Of a stretch of DNA of 64,000 bases, positions 18,947 through 30,712 are shown in pieces. The stretch is taken from contig NZ_CP018319.1 in assembly GCF_001952935.1 (NCBI RefSeq), positions 3,554,001 to 3,618,000 of the forward strand. The letters run 5' to 3'. Positions within the stretch are counted from its first letter, which is position 1, and each line of letters begins with the position of its first letter. Both the position numbers and the translations under genes were made by a program. The notes beneath the pieces were generated by a model. That model ran no database searches and was not told where the DNA came from. It saw only the letters and a program-made list of their open reading frames with translations. Origin of the DNA: Pseudomonas frederiksbergensis. GTDB taxonomy: Bacteria > Pseudomonadota > Gammaproteobacteria > Pseudomonadales > Pseudomonadaceae.

Positions 18947-19155
18947 GTAGTGTTCCTGATACTCGATCAAATTAGCGTGGAATTGTACCCAAGCACTGGC
19001 CGGGGCGCGATGTTACTGGTGTGAATCGATCAATTTAGCTCGTGCAATTGTTGCGGCACTGCACAAAAGGCTGCAAAACCGAGGGTTGCTTGCGCGTATC
19101 GCGAGCGTCACGACGCGCTACAATGGCGGCTTTTACCGATAATGAGGTGTGCGCT

Positions 19156-20028
19156 TTGACTGCTCCAGGTGCTTTGAATTCCGCTGCTGGCTCGCTTTAT
19201 GTGGTGGCGACGCCCATCGGCAACCTGGACGACATCAGTGCGCGTGCGCTGAAAATCCTGCGCGACGTCGCCCTGATCGCCGCCGAAGATACCCGTCACT
19301 CCCAGCGATTGATGCAGCATTTCGGCATTCCTACACCGCTGGCGGCCTGCCATGAACACAATGAGCGGGATGAAGGTAGCCGCTTTATCACTCGTTTGCT
19401 TGCCGGCGACGATGTGGCACTGATTTCAGATGCCGGCACGCCGTTGATTTCCGATCCGGGTTATCACCTCGTGCGTCAGGCTCGTGCTGCGGGTATCAAT
19501 GTGGTGCCGGTTCCGGGCGCCTGTGCGTTGATCGCGGCGTTGTCGGCGGCGGGTCTGCCGTCGGACCGTTTCATTTTCGAAGGCTTTCTGCCGGCCAAGG
19601 CTGTCGGTCGGCGCGCCCGTCTTGAGTTGGTAAAGGAAGAGCCGCGCACGCTGATTTTTTATGAGGCCCCGCACCGGATCCTTGAGTGCCTTCAAGACAT
19701 GGAGTTGGTGTTTGGTGGCGAGCGTCCGGCGTTGCTGGCGCGTGAGCTGACCAAGACGTTCGAAACCCTTAAAGGTTTGCCATTGGCTGAATTGCGCGAG
19801 TTCGTCGAATCAGACAGCAATCAGCAGCGTGGTGAATGTGTGGTGTTGGTGGCGGGTTGGTCTGCCCCCGAGACCGAGGATGCCGTCAGCAGTGAAGCCA
19901 TGCGCATTCTGAATCTGTTGCTTGAAGAAATGCCGCTCAAGCGAGCCGCAGCGTTGGCGGCGCAAATTACCGGCGAGCGCAAGAATGTGCTCTATCAGGT
20001 CGCGCTGGATAAACAGAAGGGCGAGTAG
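19156..20028 (+). CDS. rsmI: 16S rRNA (cytidine(1402)-2'-O)-methyltransferase RsmI
   Basis: A 290-residue tetrapyrrole-methylase-fold enzyme that 2'-O-methylates C1402 of 16S rRNA using SAM. Motifs are LYVVATPIGNLDDISARALKIL, IAAEDTRHSQRLMQHFGI, VALISDAGTPLISDPGY and the C-terminal KRAAALAAQITGERKNVLYQ. I chose TTG 19156, which has GAGG eight bases upstream and puts GSLYVVATPIGN at the normal distance from the N-terminus. The frame is open from 19042 and an ATG at 19123 is possible, but that ATG overlaps a TACAAT sequence that could be the -10 box. Confidence 0.93.
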   Translation: MTAPGALNSAAGSLYVVATPIGNLDDISARALKILRDVALIAAEDTRHSQRLMQHFGIPTPLAACHEHNERDEGSRFITRLLAGDDVALISDAGTPLISDPGYHLVRQARAAGINVVPVPGACALIAALSAAGLPSDRFIFEGFLPAKAVGRRARLELVKEEPRTLIFYEAPHRILECLQDMELVFGGERPALLARELTKTFETLKGLPLAELREFVESDSNQQRGECVVLVAGWSAPETEDAVSSEAMRILNLLLEEMPLKRAAALAAQITGERKNVLYQVALDKQKGE

Positions 20029-20065
20029 AAACCGACGTGCAGGCGCAGTCCAAGGCGTTTAGCGC

Positions 20066-20093
20066 TTGTCCTTCGGCCGCTCTGCCGTTAATC
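20066..20093 (+). promoter_or_regulatory. Probable rnpB promoter
   Basis: TTGTCC (20066-20071), 16 bases, then TTAATC (20088-20093), placing transcription start at about 20102-20104. This coincides with the predicted 5' end of RNase P RNA. Confidence 0.45.
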
Positions 20094-20103
20094 TTCGCCG
20101 CGG

Positions 20104-20458
20104 AGAGTCGATCGGACAGTCGCTGCCCTCTATGAAAATTAGGGGGGGGAGGAAAGTCCGGGCTCCATAGGGCGAAGTGCCAGGTAATGCCTGGGAGGCG
20201 TGAGCCTACGGAAAGTGCCACAGAAAATAACCGCCTAAGCGCTTCGGCGCCGGTAAGGGTGAAAAGGTGCGGTAAGAGCGCACCGCACGACTGGCAACAG
20301 TTCGTGGCTTAGGTAAACCCCACTTGGAGCAAGACCAAATAGGGTCCCAAGGCGTGGCCCGCGCTGGGACCGGGTAGGTTGCTAAAGATGTCCAGTGATG
20401 GCCATCGTAGACGAATGACTGTTCAAGACAGAACCCGGCTTACAGATCGACTCTCCAC
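20104..20458 (+). ncRNA. rnpB: RNase P RNA, bacterial type A
   Basis: The catalytic RNA of RNase P, which removes the 5' leader of tRNA precursors. The terminal helix P1 is visible: AGAGTCGATC near 20104 pairs with GATCGACTCT ending about 20454. Universally conserved segments are GAGGAAAGTCCGGGCTCCAT (about 20150-20170), GGTAAGGGTGAAAAGGTGCG, GCAAGACCAAATAGG, and near the end ACAGAACCCGGCTTACAGA (about 20428-20446). About 355 bases, the usual length for gamma-proteobacteria. A T4 run follows. Its position between rsmI and mraZ matches other Pseudomonas. End coordinates are good to a few bases. Confidence 0.96.
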
Positions 20459-20709
20459 CTTTTTCCCCTCCCTGCTTTAATCATTGAGCAGGGCGCCTGT
20501 AGTAGCTTTTCCCCTCCTTACAGAAACAACAGCAGAAGCACTTTCCTAATACCGAAAAAATCTTACTCTTAACAAATTACTTTAACTTTCGAACGCAGCT
20601 TTCAGTGCTGATTCAAGTTATTGAGCAAGATGATGCGCCAAATTCTCGCTACCCCTCCTTTTGCGCTCCTAAATCTCAGTTCTGTAAGGGTTTTCCTTTA
20701 ATCCGCGCC
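20459..20709. other. Gene-free stretch between rnpB and the mra promoter
   Basis: About 250 AT-rich bases with no reading frame of note, no clear hairpin terminator beyond the short T run after rnpB, and no repeat. Two pyrimidine-rich CCCCTCC motifs (about 20510 and 20653) are the only visible pattern. It probably holds upstream elements for the mra promoter. Confidence 0.5.
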
Positions 20710-20739
20710 TTGACGGTGCGGTGGCCGCATTCCTATAGT
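20710..20739 (+). promoter_or_regulatory. Promoter of the dcw cluster (Pmra)
   Basis: TTGACG (20710-20715) and TATAGT (20734-20739) with 18-base spacing form a good sigma-70 promoter. The predicted start near 20746 falls at the first MraZ box. Confidence 0.75.
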
Positions 20740-20745
20740 GTGCGC

Positions 20746-20772
20746 AAGTGGCGGAAAGTGGCATGAAGTGGG
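20746..20772 (+). promoter_or_regulatory. MraZ operator: three GTGG repeats at 10-base period
   Basis: AAGTGGC, AAGTGGC and AAGTGGG occur with GTGG starting at 20748, 20758 and 20768, exactly one helical turn apart. This is the known arrangement of MraZ boxes (short GTGG/TGGG repeats separated by about 5 bases). They overlap the predicted transcription start, so MraZ binding should repress the cluster, including its own gene. Confidence 0.8.
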
Positions 20773-20813
20773 TTTTTTGAGCTCAAAACGCTAATATTTG
20801 GAGAAACGCTGAC

Positions 20814-21269
20814 GTGTTTCGCGGAGCTAACGCTATCAGTCTCGATGCAAAGGGCCGTCTCGCTATGCCGAGCCGGTACCGTGACGAGCTCGTTTCGCGT
20901 AGTTCCGGTCAGTTAATCGTCACAATTGATGCCGTTGATCCGTGTTTGTGTGTTTACCCCCTCGATGAGTGGGAAATTATTGAAACCAAACTGCGCGCAC
21001 TGCCTTCGCTTCGCGAAGAGAACCGCCGCCTGCAACGTTTACTGATTGGTAATGCCGTCGACCTCGAGCTCGATGGCAGTGGTCGTTTTCTGGTTCCGCC
21101 GCGTCTTCGTGAATATGCCAAGTTGGATAAGCGCGCGATGTTGGTAGGCCAACTGAACAAGTTCCAATTGTGGGACGAGGATGCCTGGGATGCGGTTTCT
21201 GCCGCTGACCTGGCTGCCATTCAACAACCGGGCGCCATGCCTGATGAACTGCGTGATTTGATCCTGTGA
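20814..21269 (+). CDS. mraZ: Transcriptional regulator MraZ
   Basis: A 151-residue double-AbrB (SpoVT-like) DNA-binding protein. Each half carries the DXXXR motif: [19 protein letters not shown] (residues 9-27) and [19 protein letters not shown]. MraZ forms a ring that binds tandem GTGG repeats and represses the dcw promoter. Start GTG 20814 has TTGGAG upstream. The stop overlaps the rsmH start (GTGA). It is the first gene of the division/cell-wall cluster. Confidence 0.97.
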   Translation: MFRGANAISLDAKGRLAMPSRYRDELVSRSSGQLIVTIDAVDPCLCVYPLDEWEIIETKLRALPSLREENRRLQRLLIGNAVDLELDGSGRFLVPPRLREYAKLDKRAMLVGQLNKFQLWDEDAWDAVSAADLAAIQQPGAMPDELRDLIL

Positions 21270-22209
21270 CTATTGATAGCGGCTTTAACCACATCACCGT
21301 ACTGCTCGACGAAGCCGTGGAGGCTCTCGCCGTACGTCCTGATGGCTGCTATCTGGACGGTACGTTCGGGCGCGGCGGACACAGCCGGTTGATCCTCAGC
21401 CAGCTCGGCCCCGAGGGTCGGGTACTCGGATTCGACAAGGATCCTCAAGCGATTGCCACCGGGCAAACGCTAGCGGCCGAAGACGGCCGCTTTGTCGTTG
21501 TGCAGCGCAGCTTTGCCGAGCTCGGTTCGGAAGTCGCCGAACGTGGTCTGGCCGGCAAGGTCAGCGGCGTTTTGCTCGACCTCGGCGTGTCCTCGCCGCA
21601 GCTCGATGACCCTGAGCGCGGCTTCAGTTTCCTCAATGATGGCCCGCTGGACATGCGCATGGATCCGTCCCGTGGAATCAGCGCTGCCGAATTCGTCAAC
21701 ACCGCCCCGGTGGAAGAAATCGCCCGTGTATTCAAGCAATACGGCGAAGAGCGTTTTTCCGGCCGGATGGCCCGTGCCGTGGCCGAGCGTCGTGACATCA
21801 AGCCGTTCGAGCGCACTGCCGATCTGGCTGAAGTCCTGAAAGTCGCCAACCCGGCATGGGAAAAGGGCAAGAACCCGGCGACCCGTGCGTTCCAGGGCTT
21901 GCGTATTCACGTCAACAACGAACTGGGTGATCTGGAAGCCGGCCTCGAAGCCGCACTGGAATGCCTGGAAGTCGGTGGCCGCCTGGTGGTCATCAGCTTC
22001 CACTCGCTGGAAGACCGCATCGTCAAGCTGTTCATGCGCAAACTGGTGAAAGGCGAAGCCGACAACCTGCCGCGTAACCTGCCGGTCCGTCACGTCGCTT
22101 TCGAACCGATAATCAAAATCCATGGCAAAGCGCAGTCCGCCTCCGAGGCCGAACTCAAAGCCAACCCACGTTCCCGTAGCGCCGTCATGCGCGTCGCGGA
22201 GAAGCTGCG

Positions 22210-22213
<4 letters not shown>
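21266..22213 (+). CDS. rsmH: 16S rRNA (cytosine(1402)-N4)-methyltransferase RsmH
   Basis: A 315-residue SAM-dependent methyltransferase (formerly MraW). It has [13 protein letters not shown], the SAM motif [37 protein letters not shown], and [15 protein letters not shown] near the C-terminus (read as [18 protein letters not shown]). It modifies the same nucleotide, C1402, as RsmI, whose gene lies 1.2 kb upstream. Start GTG 21266 overlaps mraZ. Confidence 0.98.
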
Positions 22214-24241
<2,028 letters not shown>

Positions 24242-24242
<1 letters not shown>

Positions 24243-25705
24243 TGTCTCTGAGCCTGAACAAGATTTTCGCCCACGCCGGCCGCGATCTGTTGATCCGCGA
24301 ACTGACCCTGGACAGCCGCAACGTGCGGGCAGGCGATCTGTTTCTCGCCGTCCCTGGCGGCAAGTTCGACGGACGCGCACACATTGCCGACGCCCTGCAA
24401 CGCGGCGCTGCCGCTGTGGCGTATGAAGTCGAAGGCGCGACCGTATTGCCGATTACCGATGTGCCGCTGATTCCGGTCAAAGGCCTGGCGGCGCAGCTGT
24501 CGGACATTGCCGGGCGTTTTTACGGTGACCCTAGTCGCCACTTGAACCTAATCGGCGTGACCGGCACCAACGGCAAAACCAGCGTGACGCAGTTGGTTGC
24601 ACAAGCCCTGGATTTGCTCGGCCAGCATTGCGGCATCGTCGGCACGTTGGGCACCGGTTTTTACGGCGCGCTCGAAAGCGGCTTGCACACCACACCGAAC
24701 CCGATCGCCGTGCAGGCAACCCTCGCCGACCTGAAAAAGGCCGGTGCCAAAGCCGTCGCCATGGAGGTTTCTTCCCATGGTCTGGATCAGGGGCGCGTGA
24801 CCGCCTTGGCCTTCGATGTGGCGGTGATGACCAACCTGTCCCGCGATCACCTGGATTACCACGGCACGATGCAAGCCTACGGCGAAGCCAAGGCCAAGTT
24901 GTTTGCCTGGAATGATTTGAAGTGCCGGGTGGTCAACCTCGACGACGATTTCGGCCGCCGACTGGCCGCTGATGATGGTGAGTCGCGCTTGATCACCTAT
25001 AGCCTGGAAGACTCCAGGGCCTACCTTTATTGCCGTGAAGCGCAGTTCGATGACGAGGGCGTGCGCGCCACGCTGGTCACGCCGCAGGGTGAGCATCATC
25101 TGCGCAGCACCTTGCTCGGTCGCTTCAACCTGAGCAACGTGCTGGCCGCGGTCGGCGCCTTGCTGGGTCTTGACTACGCGCTGGACGAAATTCTCAAGGT
25201 CCTGCCAAAACTCGAAGGCCCGGCCGGACGCATGCAGCGCCTCGGCGGCGGTACTCAGCCGCTGGTGGTGGTCGATTACGCTCATACACCGGATGCGCTG
25301 GAAAAAGTCTTGATGGCCCTGCGCCCTCACGCCAAAGGTCGTTTGCTGTGCCTGTTCGGTTGCGGTGGTGATCGCGATCGCGGCAAGCGTCCGCTGATGG
25401 CTGAAGTGGTCGAGCGTCTGGCTGACGGCGTGCTGGTGACCGATGACAACCCGCGCACCGAAGACCCGGCAGTGATCTTCGACGACATCCGCGCCGGTTT
25501 TACCGCTGTGGATAAAGTCACCTTCGTCGCAGGCCGTGGCCAGGCGATTGCCCAACTGATCGCCAGCGCTTCGGCGGATGATGTGATTGTCCTGGCCGGT
25601 AAAGGTCACGAGGACTATCAGGAAATCAACGGCCAGCGTCATGCTTTCTCCGATCTGGTCGAGGCCGATCACGCCTTGAGCGCGTGGGAGGTGGCCCATG
25701 CTTAA
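24242..25705 (+). CDS. murE: UDP-MurNAc-L-Ala-D-Glu:meso-DAP ligase MurE
   Basis: A 487-residue Mur ligase that adds meso-diaminopimelate to the peptidoglycan precursor. It has the ATP motif VTGTNGKTSVTQLVA (about 101-115), the carbamylated-lysine region, and DNPRTEDP near the C-terminus; DNPR is the signature of meso-DAP-specific MurE. Cytoplasmic. Starts one base inside the ftsI stop and overlaps murF by eight bases. Confidence 0.98.
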
Positions 25706-27065
25706 AACCTTGAAACTGAGCGAACTGACCGGCGCGCTGAATGCCCGCCTGGTTTCTGCCGATGCCAGCTTCGACGGCGTCAGCATCGACAGCCGTGCGA
25801 TCAAGCCAGGCCAACTCTTTATTGCCCTGGCCGGCCCGCGTTTCGATGGTCACGACTATCTCAATGACGTCGCCGCAAAAGGCGCCGTGGCGGCGTTGGT
25901 CGAGCGTGAAGTCGCCGACAGCGCACTGCCGCAATTGCTGGTCAAAGATACGCGTCAGGCGCTGGGGCAACTCGGTGCATTGAACCGTTCGGCTTACACC
26001 CATCCTGTCGCGGCCATCACCGGTTCCAGCGGCAAGACCACGGTCAAGGAAATGCTCGCCAGCATCCTGCGCACGCGCGGTCCGGTGTTGGCGACCCGTG
26101 GCAACCTGAACAATGACCTCGGCGTGCCGCTGACGTTGCTCGAACTTGCGCCGGAACATACCGCTGCGGTGATTGAGCTGGGTGCGTCGCGTCTTGGCGA
26201 AATCGCCTACACCGTCGGCATGACCAAGCCGCATGTGGCCGTACTCAACAACGCCGGGACCGCCCACGTCGGCGAGTTCGGCGGGCCAGAAAAAATCGTT
26301 GAAGCCAAGGGCGAGATTATTGAAGGGCTGGATGCCGATGGCGTCGCCGTTCTCAATCTTGACGACAAGGCGTTCGACATCTGGAAGAACCGCGCTGCCG
26401 GTCGCAAAGTGCTGACCTTCGCCCTGAGCAATGTCAGTGCCGATTTCTACGCCAGCGATCTGGACCGCGACGCTCGCGGTTGCCCGGCGTTCAACCTGCA
26501 CAGCCCTGAAGGTATGGAGCGCGTTCAACTGAACCTGCTCGGCACCCATAACGTTGCCAATGCCCTGGCCGCTGCCGCCGCCGCCCATGCACTGGGCGTG
26601 TCGCTGTTCGGCATCGCCACCGGCCTGGGCGCGGTGCAACCGGTCAAGGGCCGCACCGTCGCGCAACTGGCCAGCAATGGCATGCGCGTAATTGATGACA
26701 CGTACAACGCGAACCCCACCTCCATGTGCGCCGCCGTTGATATACTCGCCGGCTTTTCCGGTCGCACCGTTCTGGTGCTCGGGGATATCGGCGAGTTGGG
26801 CGATTGGGCGGAGCAGGGGCACCGCGATGTGGGCGAGTACGCCCGCGGCAAGGTTTCCGCGCTTTACGCCGTCGGGCCAATGATGGCTCACGCCGTGAAC
26901 GCTTTCGGTCCGCAGGCCTTTCACTTCAGCACGCAGGCTGAACTGATCGAGGCCCTGGGCGCCGAGCAAGACACAAACACCACCATTTTGATCAAGGGCT
27001 CGCGCAGCGCCGCGATGGAAAACATCGTCGCCGCTTTGTGCGTGACCAGCCTGGAGAAACATTAA
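25698..27065 (+). CDS. murF: UDP-MurNAc-tripeptide:D-alanyl-D-alanine ligase MurF
   Basis: A 455-residue Mur ligase that adds D-Ala-D-Ala to complete the pentapeptide. The ATP loop is [18 protein letters not shown] (about 109-126), followed by [34 protein letters not shown] and the C-terminal-domain [10 protein letters not shown]. It overlaps murE by eight bases and mraY by one. Confidence 0.98.
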   Translation: MLKTLKLSELTGALNARLVSADASFDGVSIDSRAIKPGQLFIALAGPRFDGHDYLNDVAAKGAVAALVEREVADSALPQLLVKDTRQALGQLGALNRSAYTHPVAAITGSSGKTTVKEMLASILRTRGPVLATRGNLNNDLGVPLTLLELAPEHTAAVIELGASRLGEIAYTVGMTKPHVAVLNNAGTAHVGEFGGPEKIVEAKGEIIEGLDADGVAVLNLDDKAFDIWKNRAAGRKVLTFALSNVSADFYASDLDRDARGCPAFNLHSPEGMERVQLNLLGTHNVANALAAAAAAHALGVSLFGIATGLGAVQPVKGRTVAQLASNGMRVIDDTYNANPTSMCAAVDILAGFSGRTVLVLGDIGELGDWAEQGHRDVGEYARGKVSALYAVGPMMAHAVNAFGPQAFHFSTQAELIEALGAEQDTNTTILIKGSRSAAMENIVAALCVTSLEKH

Positions 27066-28147
27066 TGCTGCTGCTGCTAGCGGAGTATCTGCAACAGTTC
27101 TACAAAGGCTTCGCGGTCTTTCAGTACCTGACCCTGCGCGGGATTCTCGGTGTGCTGACCGCGTTGGTTTTGTCGCTGTGCTACGGCCCGTGGATGATCC
27201 GCACGTTACAGAATCGTCAGATCGGTCAATCCGTTCGCAACGACGGTCCGCAATCGCACCTGTCCAAGTCCGGCACCCCGACCATGGGCGGCGCGCTGAT
27301 CCTGTCGTCCATCGGTGTCAGCACTTTGCTGTGGGCTGACCTGAGCAACCGTTACGTGTGGACCGTGCTGCTGGTGACTTTGCTGTTCGGCGCGATCGGC
27401 TGGGTCGACGATTACCGCAAAGTCATCGAGAAGAACTCCCGTGGTTTGCCGAGTCGCTGGAAGTACTTCTGGCAATCGGTGTTCGGCCTGGGCGCGGCGA
27501 TCTTCCTTTATATGACCGCAGCGACACCGGTGGAAACCACCCTGATCTTGCCGATGCTCAAGGACCACAGCATTCCGCTGGGCATAGGTTTCATTGTCCT
27601 GACTTACTTCGTGATCGTTGGCTCGAGCAACGCGGTCAACCTGACCGACGGCCTCGACGGTCTGGCGATCATGCCCACCGTAATGGTCGGCGGCGGGTTG
27701 GGGATCTTCTGCTACCTGTCGGGTAACGTGAAATTCGCTGAATACCTGTTGATTCCATATGTGCCGGGCGCAGGCGAGTTGATTGTGTTCTGCGGCGCGT
27801 TGATCGGCGCGGGCCTCGGATTCCTCTGGTTCAACACGTATCCGGCCCAGGTGTTCATGGGCGACGTCGGCGCACTGGCGCTGGGCGCGGCACTGGGCAC
27901 CATCGCGGTGATCGTCCGTCAGGAAATCGTCCTGTTCATCATGGGCGGCGTGTTCGTGATGGAGACCCTGTCGGTCGTCATTCAAGTTGCTTCCTTCAAG
28001 TTGACTGGTCGCCGCGTGTTTCGCATGGCACCGATTCACCACCACTTTGAACTCAAGGGCTGGCCCGAGCCGCGTGTGATCGTCCGTTTCTGGATCATCA
28101 CCGTGATTCTCGTACTGGTTGGCCTTGCCACCCTGAAGCTGAGGTAG
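27065..28147 (+). CDS. mraY: Phospho-N-acetylmuramoyl-pentapeptide transferase MraY
   Basis: A 360-residue, ten-helix membrane enzyme that links the MurNAc-pentapeptide phosphate to undecaprenyl phosphate, giving lipid I. Catalytic aspartate motifs are WVDDYRKV (about 115-122) and [10 protein letters not shown], and the histidine-rich loop is [15 protein letters not shown]. Start ATG 27065 shares its first base with the murF stop and gives the same length as E. coli MraY. An upstream in-frame start at 27038 lies within murF. Confidence 0.98.
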   Translation: MLLLLAEYLQQFYKGFAVFQYLTLRGILGVLTALVLSLCYGPWMIRTLQNRQIGQSVRNDGPQSHLSKSGTPTMGGALILSSIGVSTLLWADLSNRYVWTVLLVTLLFGAIGWVDDYRKVIEKNSRGLPSRWKYFWQSVFGLGAAIFLYMTAATPVETTLILPMLKDHSIPLGIGFIVLTYFVIVGSSNAVNLTDGLDGLAIMPTVMVGGGLGIFCYLSGNVKFAEYLLIPYVPGAGELIVFCGALIGAGLGFLWFNTYPAQVFMGDVGALALGAALGTIAVIVRQEIVLFIMGGVFVMETLSVVIQVASFKLTGRRVFRMAPIHHHFELKGWPEPRVIVRFWIITVILVLVGLATLKLR

Positions 28148-28152
28148 AACGA

Positions 28153-29499
28153 GTGTCTCTGATCGCTTCTGACCACTTCCGCATCGTTGTCGGCCTCGGC
28201 AAGAGCGGCATGTCCCTGGTTCGCTTCCTGGCGAACCGGGGCACGTCGTTTGCTGTCGCCGACACGCGGGAAAATCCACCGGAACTGGCCACGCTCAAGC
28301 GTGACTATCCGCACGTGGAAGTGCGTTGTGGCGAGCTGGACGTCGAATTCCTGTGCCGCGCCGACGAGCTCTACGTGAGCCCCGGCCTGGCGCTGGCGAC
28401 CCCGGCCCTGCAGGCTGCCGCCGCCCGTGGCGTGAAATTGTCCGGTGACATCGAGTTGTTCGCGCGTAACGCGAAGGCGCCGATCGTCGCCATCAGCGGT
28501 TCCAACGCGAAAAGCACCGTCACCACACTGGTCGGCGAGATGGCTGCGGCGGCCGGCAAGCGTGTCGCCGTCGGTGGCAACCTCGGTACGCCGGCGCTGG
28601 ACCTGCTCAGCGACGACGTCGAGCTGTACGTGATGGAACTGTCGAGCTTCCAGCTCGAGACCACCGATCAGCTCAACGCCGAAGTGGCGACCGTGCTCAA
28701 CGTCAGCGAAGACCACATGGACCGCTATAGCGGCCTGCCGGCTTATCACCTGGCCAAGCACCGGATCTTCCGGGGTGCCAGGCAGTTTGTGGTCAACCGT
28801 CAGGATGCCTTGAGCCGTCCGCTGATTGGCGAAGGCCAGCCATGCTGGACCTTCGGTTTGAGCAAGCCTGATTTCAAGGCATTCGGTATCCGCGAAGAAG
28901 ACGGCGAGAAGTACCTGGCCTTCGAATTCCAGAACCTGATGCCAGTGCGCGAGCTGAAAATTCGCGGTGCCCACAACCAGTCCAACGCCTTGGCGGCATT
29001 GGCCCTGGGCCACGCCGTCGGCCTGCCGTTCGACGCGATGCTGGCGAGCCTGCGCACCTTCGCCGGGCTCGAGCATCGCTGCCAGTGGGTCCGTGACCTG
29101 AATGGCGTGAGCTACTACAACGATTCCAAAGCCACCAACGTCGGTGCCGCACTGGCGGCCATCGAAGGCCTGGGCGCGGACATCGACGGCAAACTCGTGC
29201 TGATCGCCGGTGGCGATGGCAAGGGTGCCGAGTTCAAGGACTTGCGTGATCCGGTGGCGGCCAACTGCCGCGCCGTGGTGCTGATGGGGCGTGACGCCGA
29301 GCTGATCGCTCAAGCCATCGGCGATGCCGTGCCACTGATTCGCGTCAACTCGCTGATCGAAGCGGTCGAGCAATGCCGCGCCATCGCAGAGAAGGGCGAC
29401 GCCGTGTTGTTGTCGCCGGCCTGCGCCAGTTTCGACATGTTCAAGAATTACGAAGACCGTGGTCACCAGTTCGTCCGCGCTGTGGAGGACCTGGCATGA
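28153..29499 (+). CDS. murD: UDP-MurNAc-L-alanine:D-glutamate ligase MurD
   Basis: A 448-residue Mur ligase. It has the N-terminal Rossmann motif IVVGLGKSGMSLVRFL, the ATP loop ISGSNAKSTVTTLVGEMA (Ser-Thr in place of the common Thr-Thr), NVSEDHMDRY and YYNDSKATN. It adds D-Glu as the second residue of the stem peptide. Start GTG 28153. It ends with an ATGA overlap into ftsW. Confidence 0.97.
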   Translation: MSLIASDHFRIVVGLGKSGMSLVRFLANRGTSFAVADTRENPPELATLKRDYPHVEVRCGELDVEFLCRADELYVSPGLALATPALQAAAARGVKLSGDIELFARNAKAPIVAISGSNAKSTVTTLVGEMAAAAGKRVAVGGNLGTPALDLLSDDVELYVMELSSFQLETTDQLNAEVATVLNVSEDHMDRYSGLPAYHLAKHRIFRGARQFVVNRQDALSRPLIGEGQPCWTFGLSKPDFKAFGIREEDGEKYLAFEFQNLMPVRELKIRGAHNQSNALAALALGHAVGLPFDAMLASLRTFAGLEHRCQWVRDLNGVSYYNDSKATNVGAALAAIEGLGADIDGKLVLIAGGDGKGAEFKDLRDPVAANCRAVVLMGRDAELIAQAIGDAVPLIRVNSLIEAVEQCRAIAEKGDAVLLSPACASFDMFKNYEDRGHQFVRAVEDLA

Positions 29500-30712
29500 G
29501 CCTGATGAACATCATCAAGCCCTACCCGTCGCCGATCATCACCGGGCGCGGTATCGACCTCGACTTCCCGATGCTCGCCGGCTGCCTGGCCTTGATCGGC
29601 CTCGGGCTGGTCATGATTGCCTCGGCATCGACCGAAGTGGCGGCTGTGCAGTCGGGCAGCGCGCTGTACTACATGATTCGCCACCTTATCTACGTGGTGC
29701 TGGGCCTGGGTGCCTGCATCGTCACCATGATGATTCCGATCGCCACCTGGCAACGCCTGGGCTGGCTGATGCTGATTGGTGCGTTCGGTTTGCTGGTGAT
29801 GGTGATCATCCCGGGGATCGGCCGTGAAGTGAACGGTTCGATGCGCTGGATCGGCTTCAGTTTCTTCAACGTTCAGCCGTCGGAAATCGCCAAGGTATTT
29901 GTCGTTATTTACTTGGCCGGTTACCTGGTGCGTCGCCAGAAAGAAGTGCGTGAAAGCTGGATGGGCTTCTTCAAGCCGTTCATCGTCCTGCTGCCAATGG
30001 CGGGTCTGTTGCTGATGGAGCCGGACTTCGGCGCCACTGTCGTAATGATGGGCGCTGCTGCGGCGATGCTGTTCCTCGGGGGGTCGGGCTGTTCCGTTTT
30101 TCCCTGATGGTTGTCCTGGCGGTCGGGGCGGTGGTGTTGCTGATTCAAATGCAGCCGTATCGAATGGCGCGCCTGACCAACTTTGCCGATCCGTGGGCCG
30201 ACCAGTTCGGTGCCGGTTATCAGTTGTCTCAAGCGTTGATCGCTTTTGGTCGCGGCGAATGGCTGGGCGTTGGCCTGGGCAACAGCGTGCAGAAACAGTT
30301 CTACCTGCCGGAAGCCCACACCGACTTCGTGTTTTCGGTCCTGGCCGAAGAACTGGGTGCCGTCGGTTCTTTGTGCACGGTAGCGCTGTTCGCCTTTGTC
30401 TGTATTCGCGGGATGTACATCGGTTATTGGGCCGAGAAGGCCAAGCAGTTTTTCGCCGCCTACATCGCGTACGGCTTGTCGTTCCTGTGGATTGGTCAGT
30501 TCCTGATCAACATCGGGGTGAACGTCGGCCTGCTGCCAACCAAGGGGCTGACCCTGCCGTTTCTCAGTTACGGCGGTAGCTCGTTGGTGATCTGTTGTGC
30601 CTGTCTCGGCTTGTTGCTGCGCATCGAGTGGGAAAGTCGAACCCACTTGGGCAGCGAAGAGATGGAGTTCCATGAGAGTGACTTCGCCGAGGAGCCGACC
30701 CATGGGCGCTAA
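29496..30712 (+). pseudogene. ftsW: ftsW, septal peptidoglycan polymerase (SEDS), interrupted by a one-base deletion
   Basis: FtsW polymerises septal glycan strands together with FtsI. Two adjoining reading frames together give a complete protein: the first (29496-30107, 203 residues) carries the N-terminal helices and ends LFLGG plus a wrong tail; the second continues MVVLAVGAVV...QPYRMARLTNFADPWADQFGAGYQL...LPFLSYGGSSL to 30712. The frame breaks at 30078-30083, a run of six G. Seven G would restore CTC GGG GGG GTC GGG CTG TTC CGT (LGGVGLFR) and a 405-residue protein, the normal length. The gene is essential, so a sequencing or assembly error is the likeliest cause. Neighbouring overlaps with murD (4 bases) and murG (11 bases) are intact. 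The stop at 30105-30107 overlaps an ATG at 30107. Confidence 0.9.

Noticed and set aside
20144..20151. G-run in rnpB, considered as a sequencing error like the one in ftsW
   Set aside because: RNase P RNA has no reading frame to test, and the flanking conserved segments are intact, so no error can be claimed.
30105..30712. Second half of ftsW as a separate gene
   Set aside because: It lacks its own ribosome site and corresponds to the normal C-terminal half of FtsW; the TGATG overlap is inherent in the normal coding sequence.
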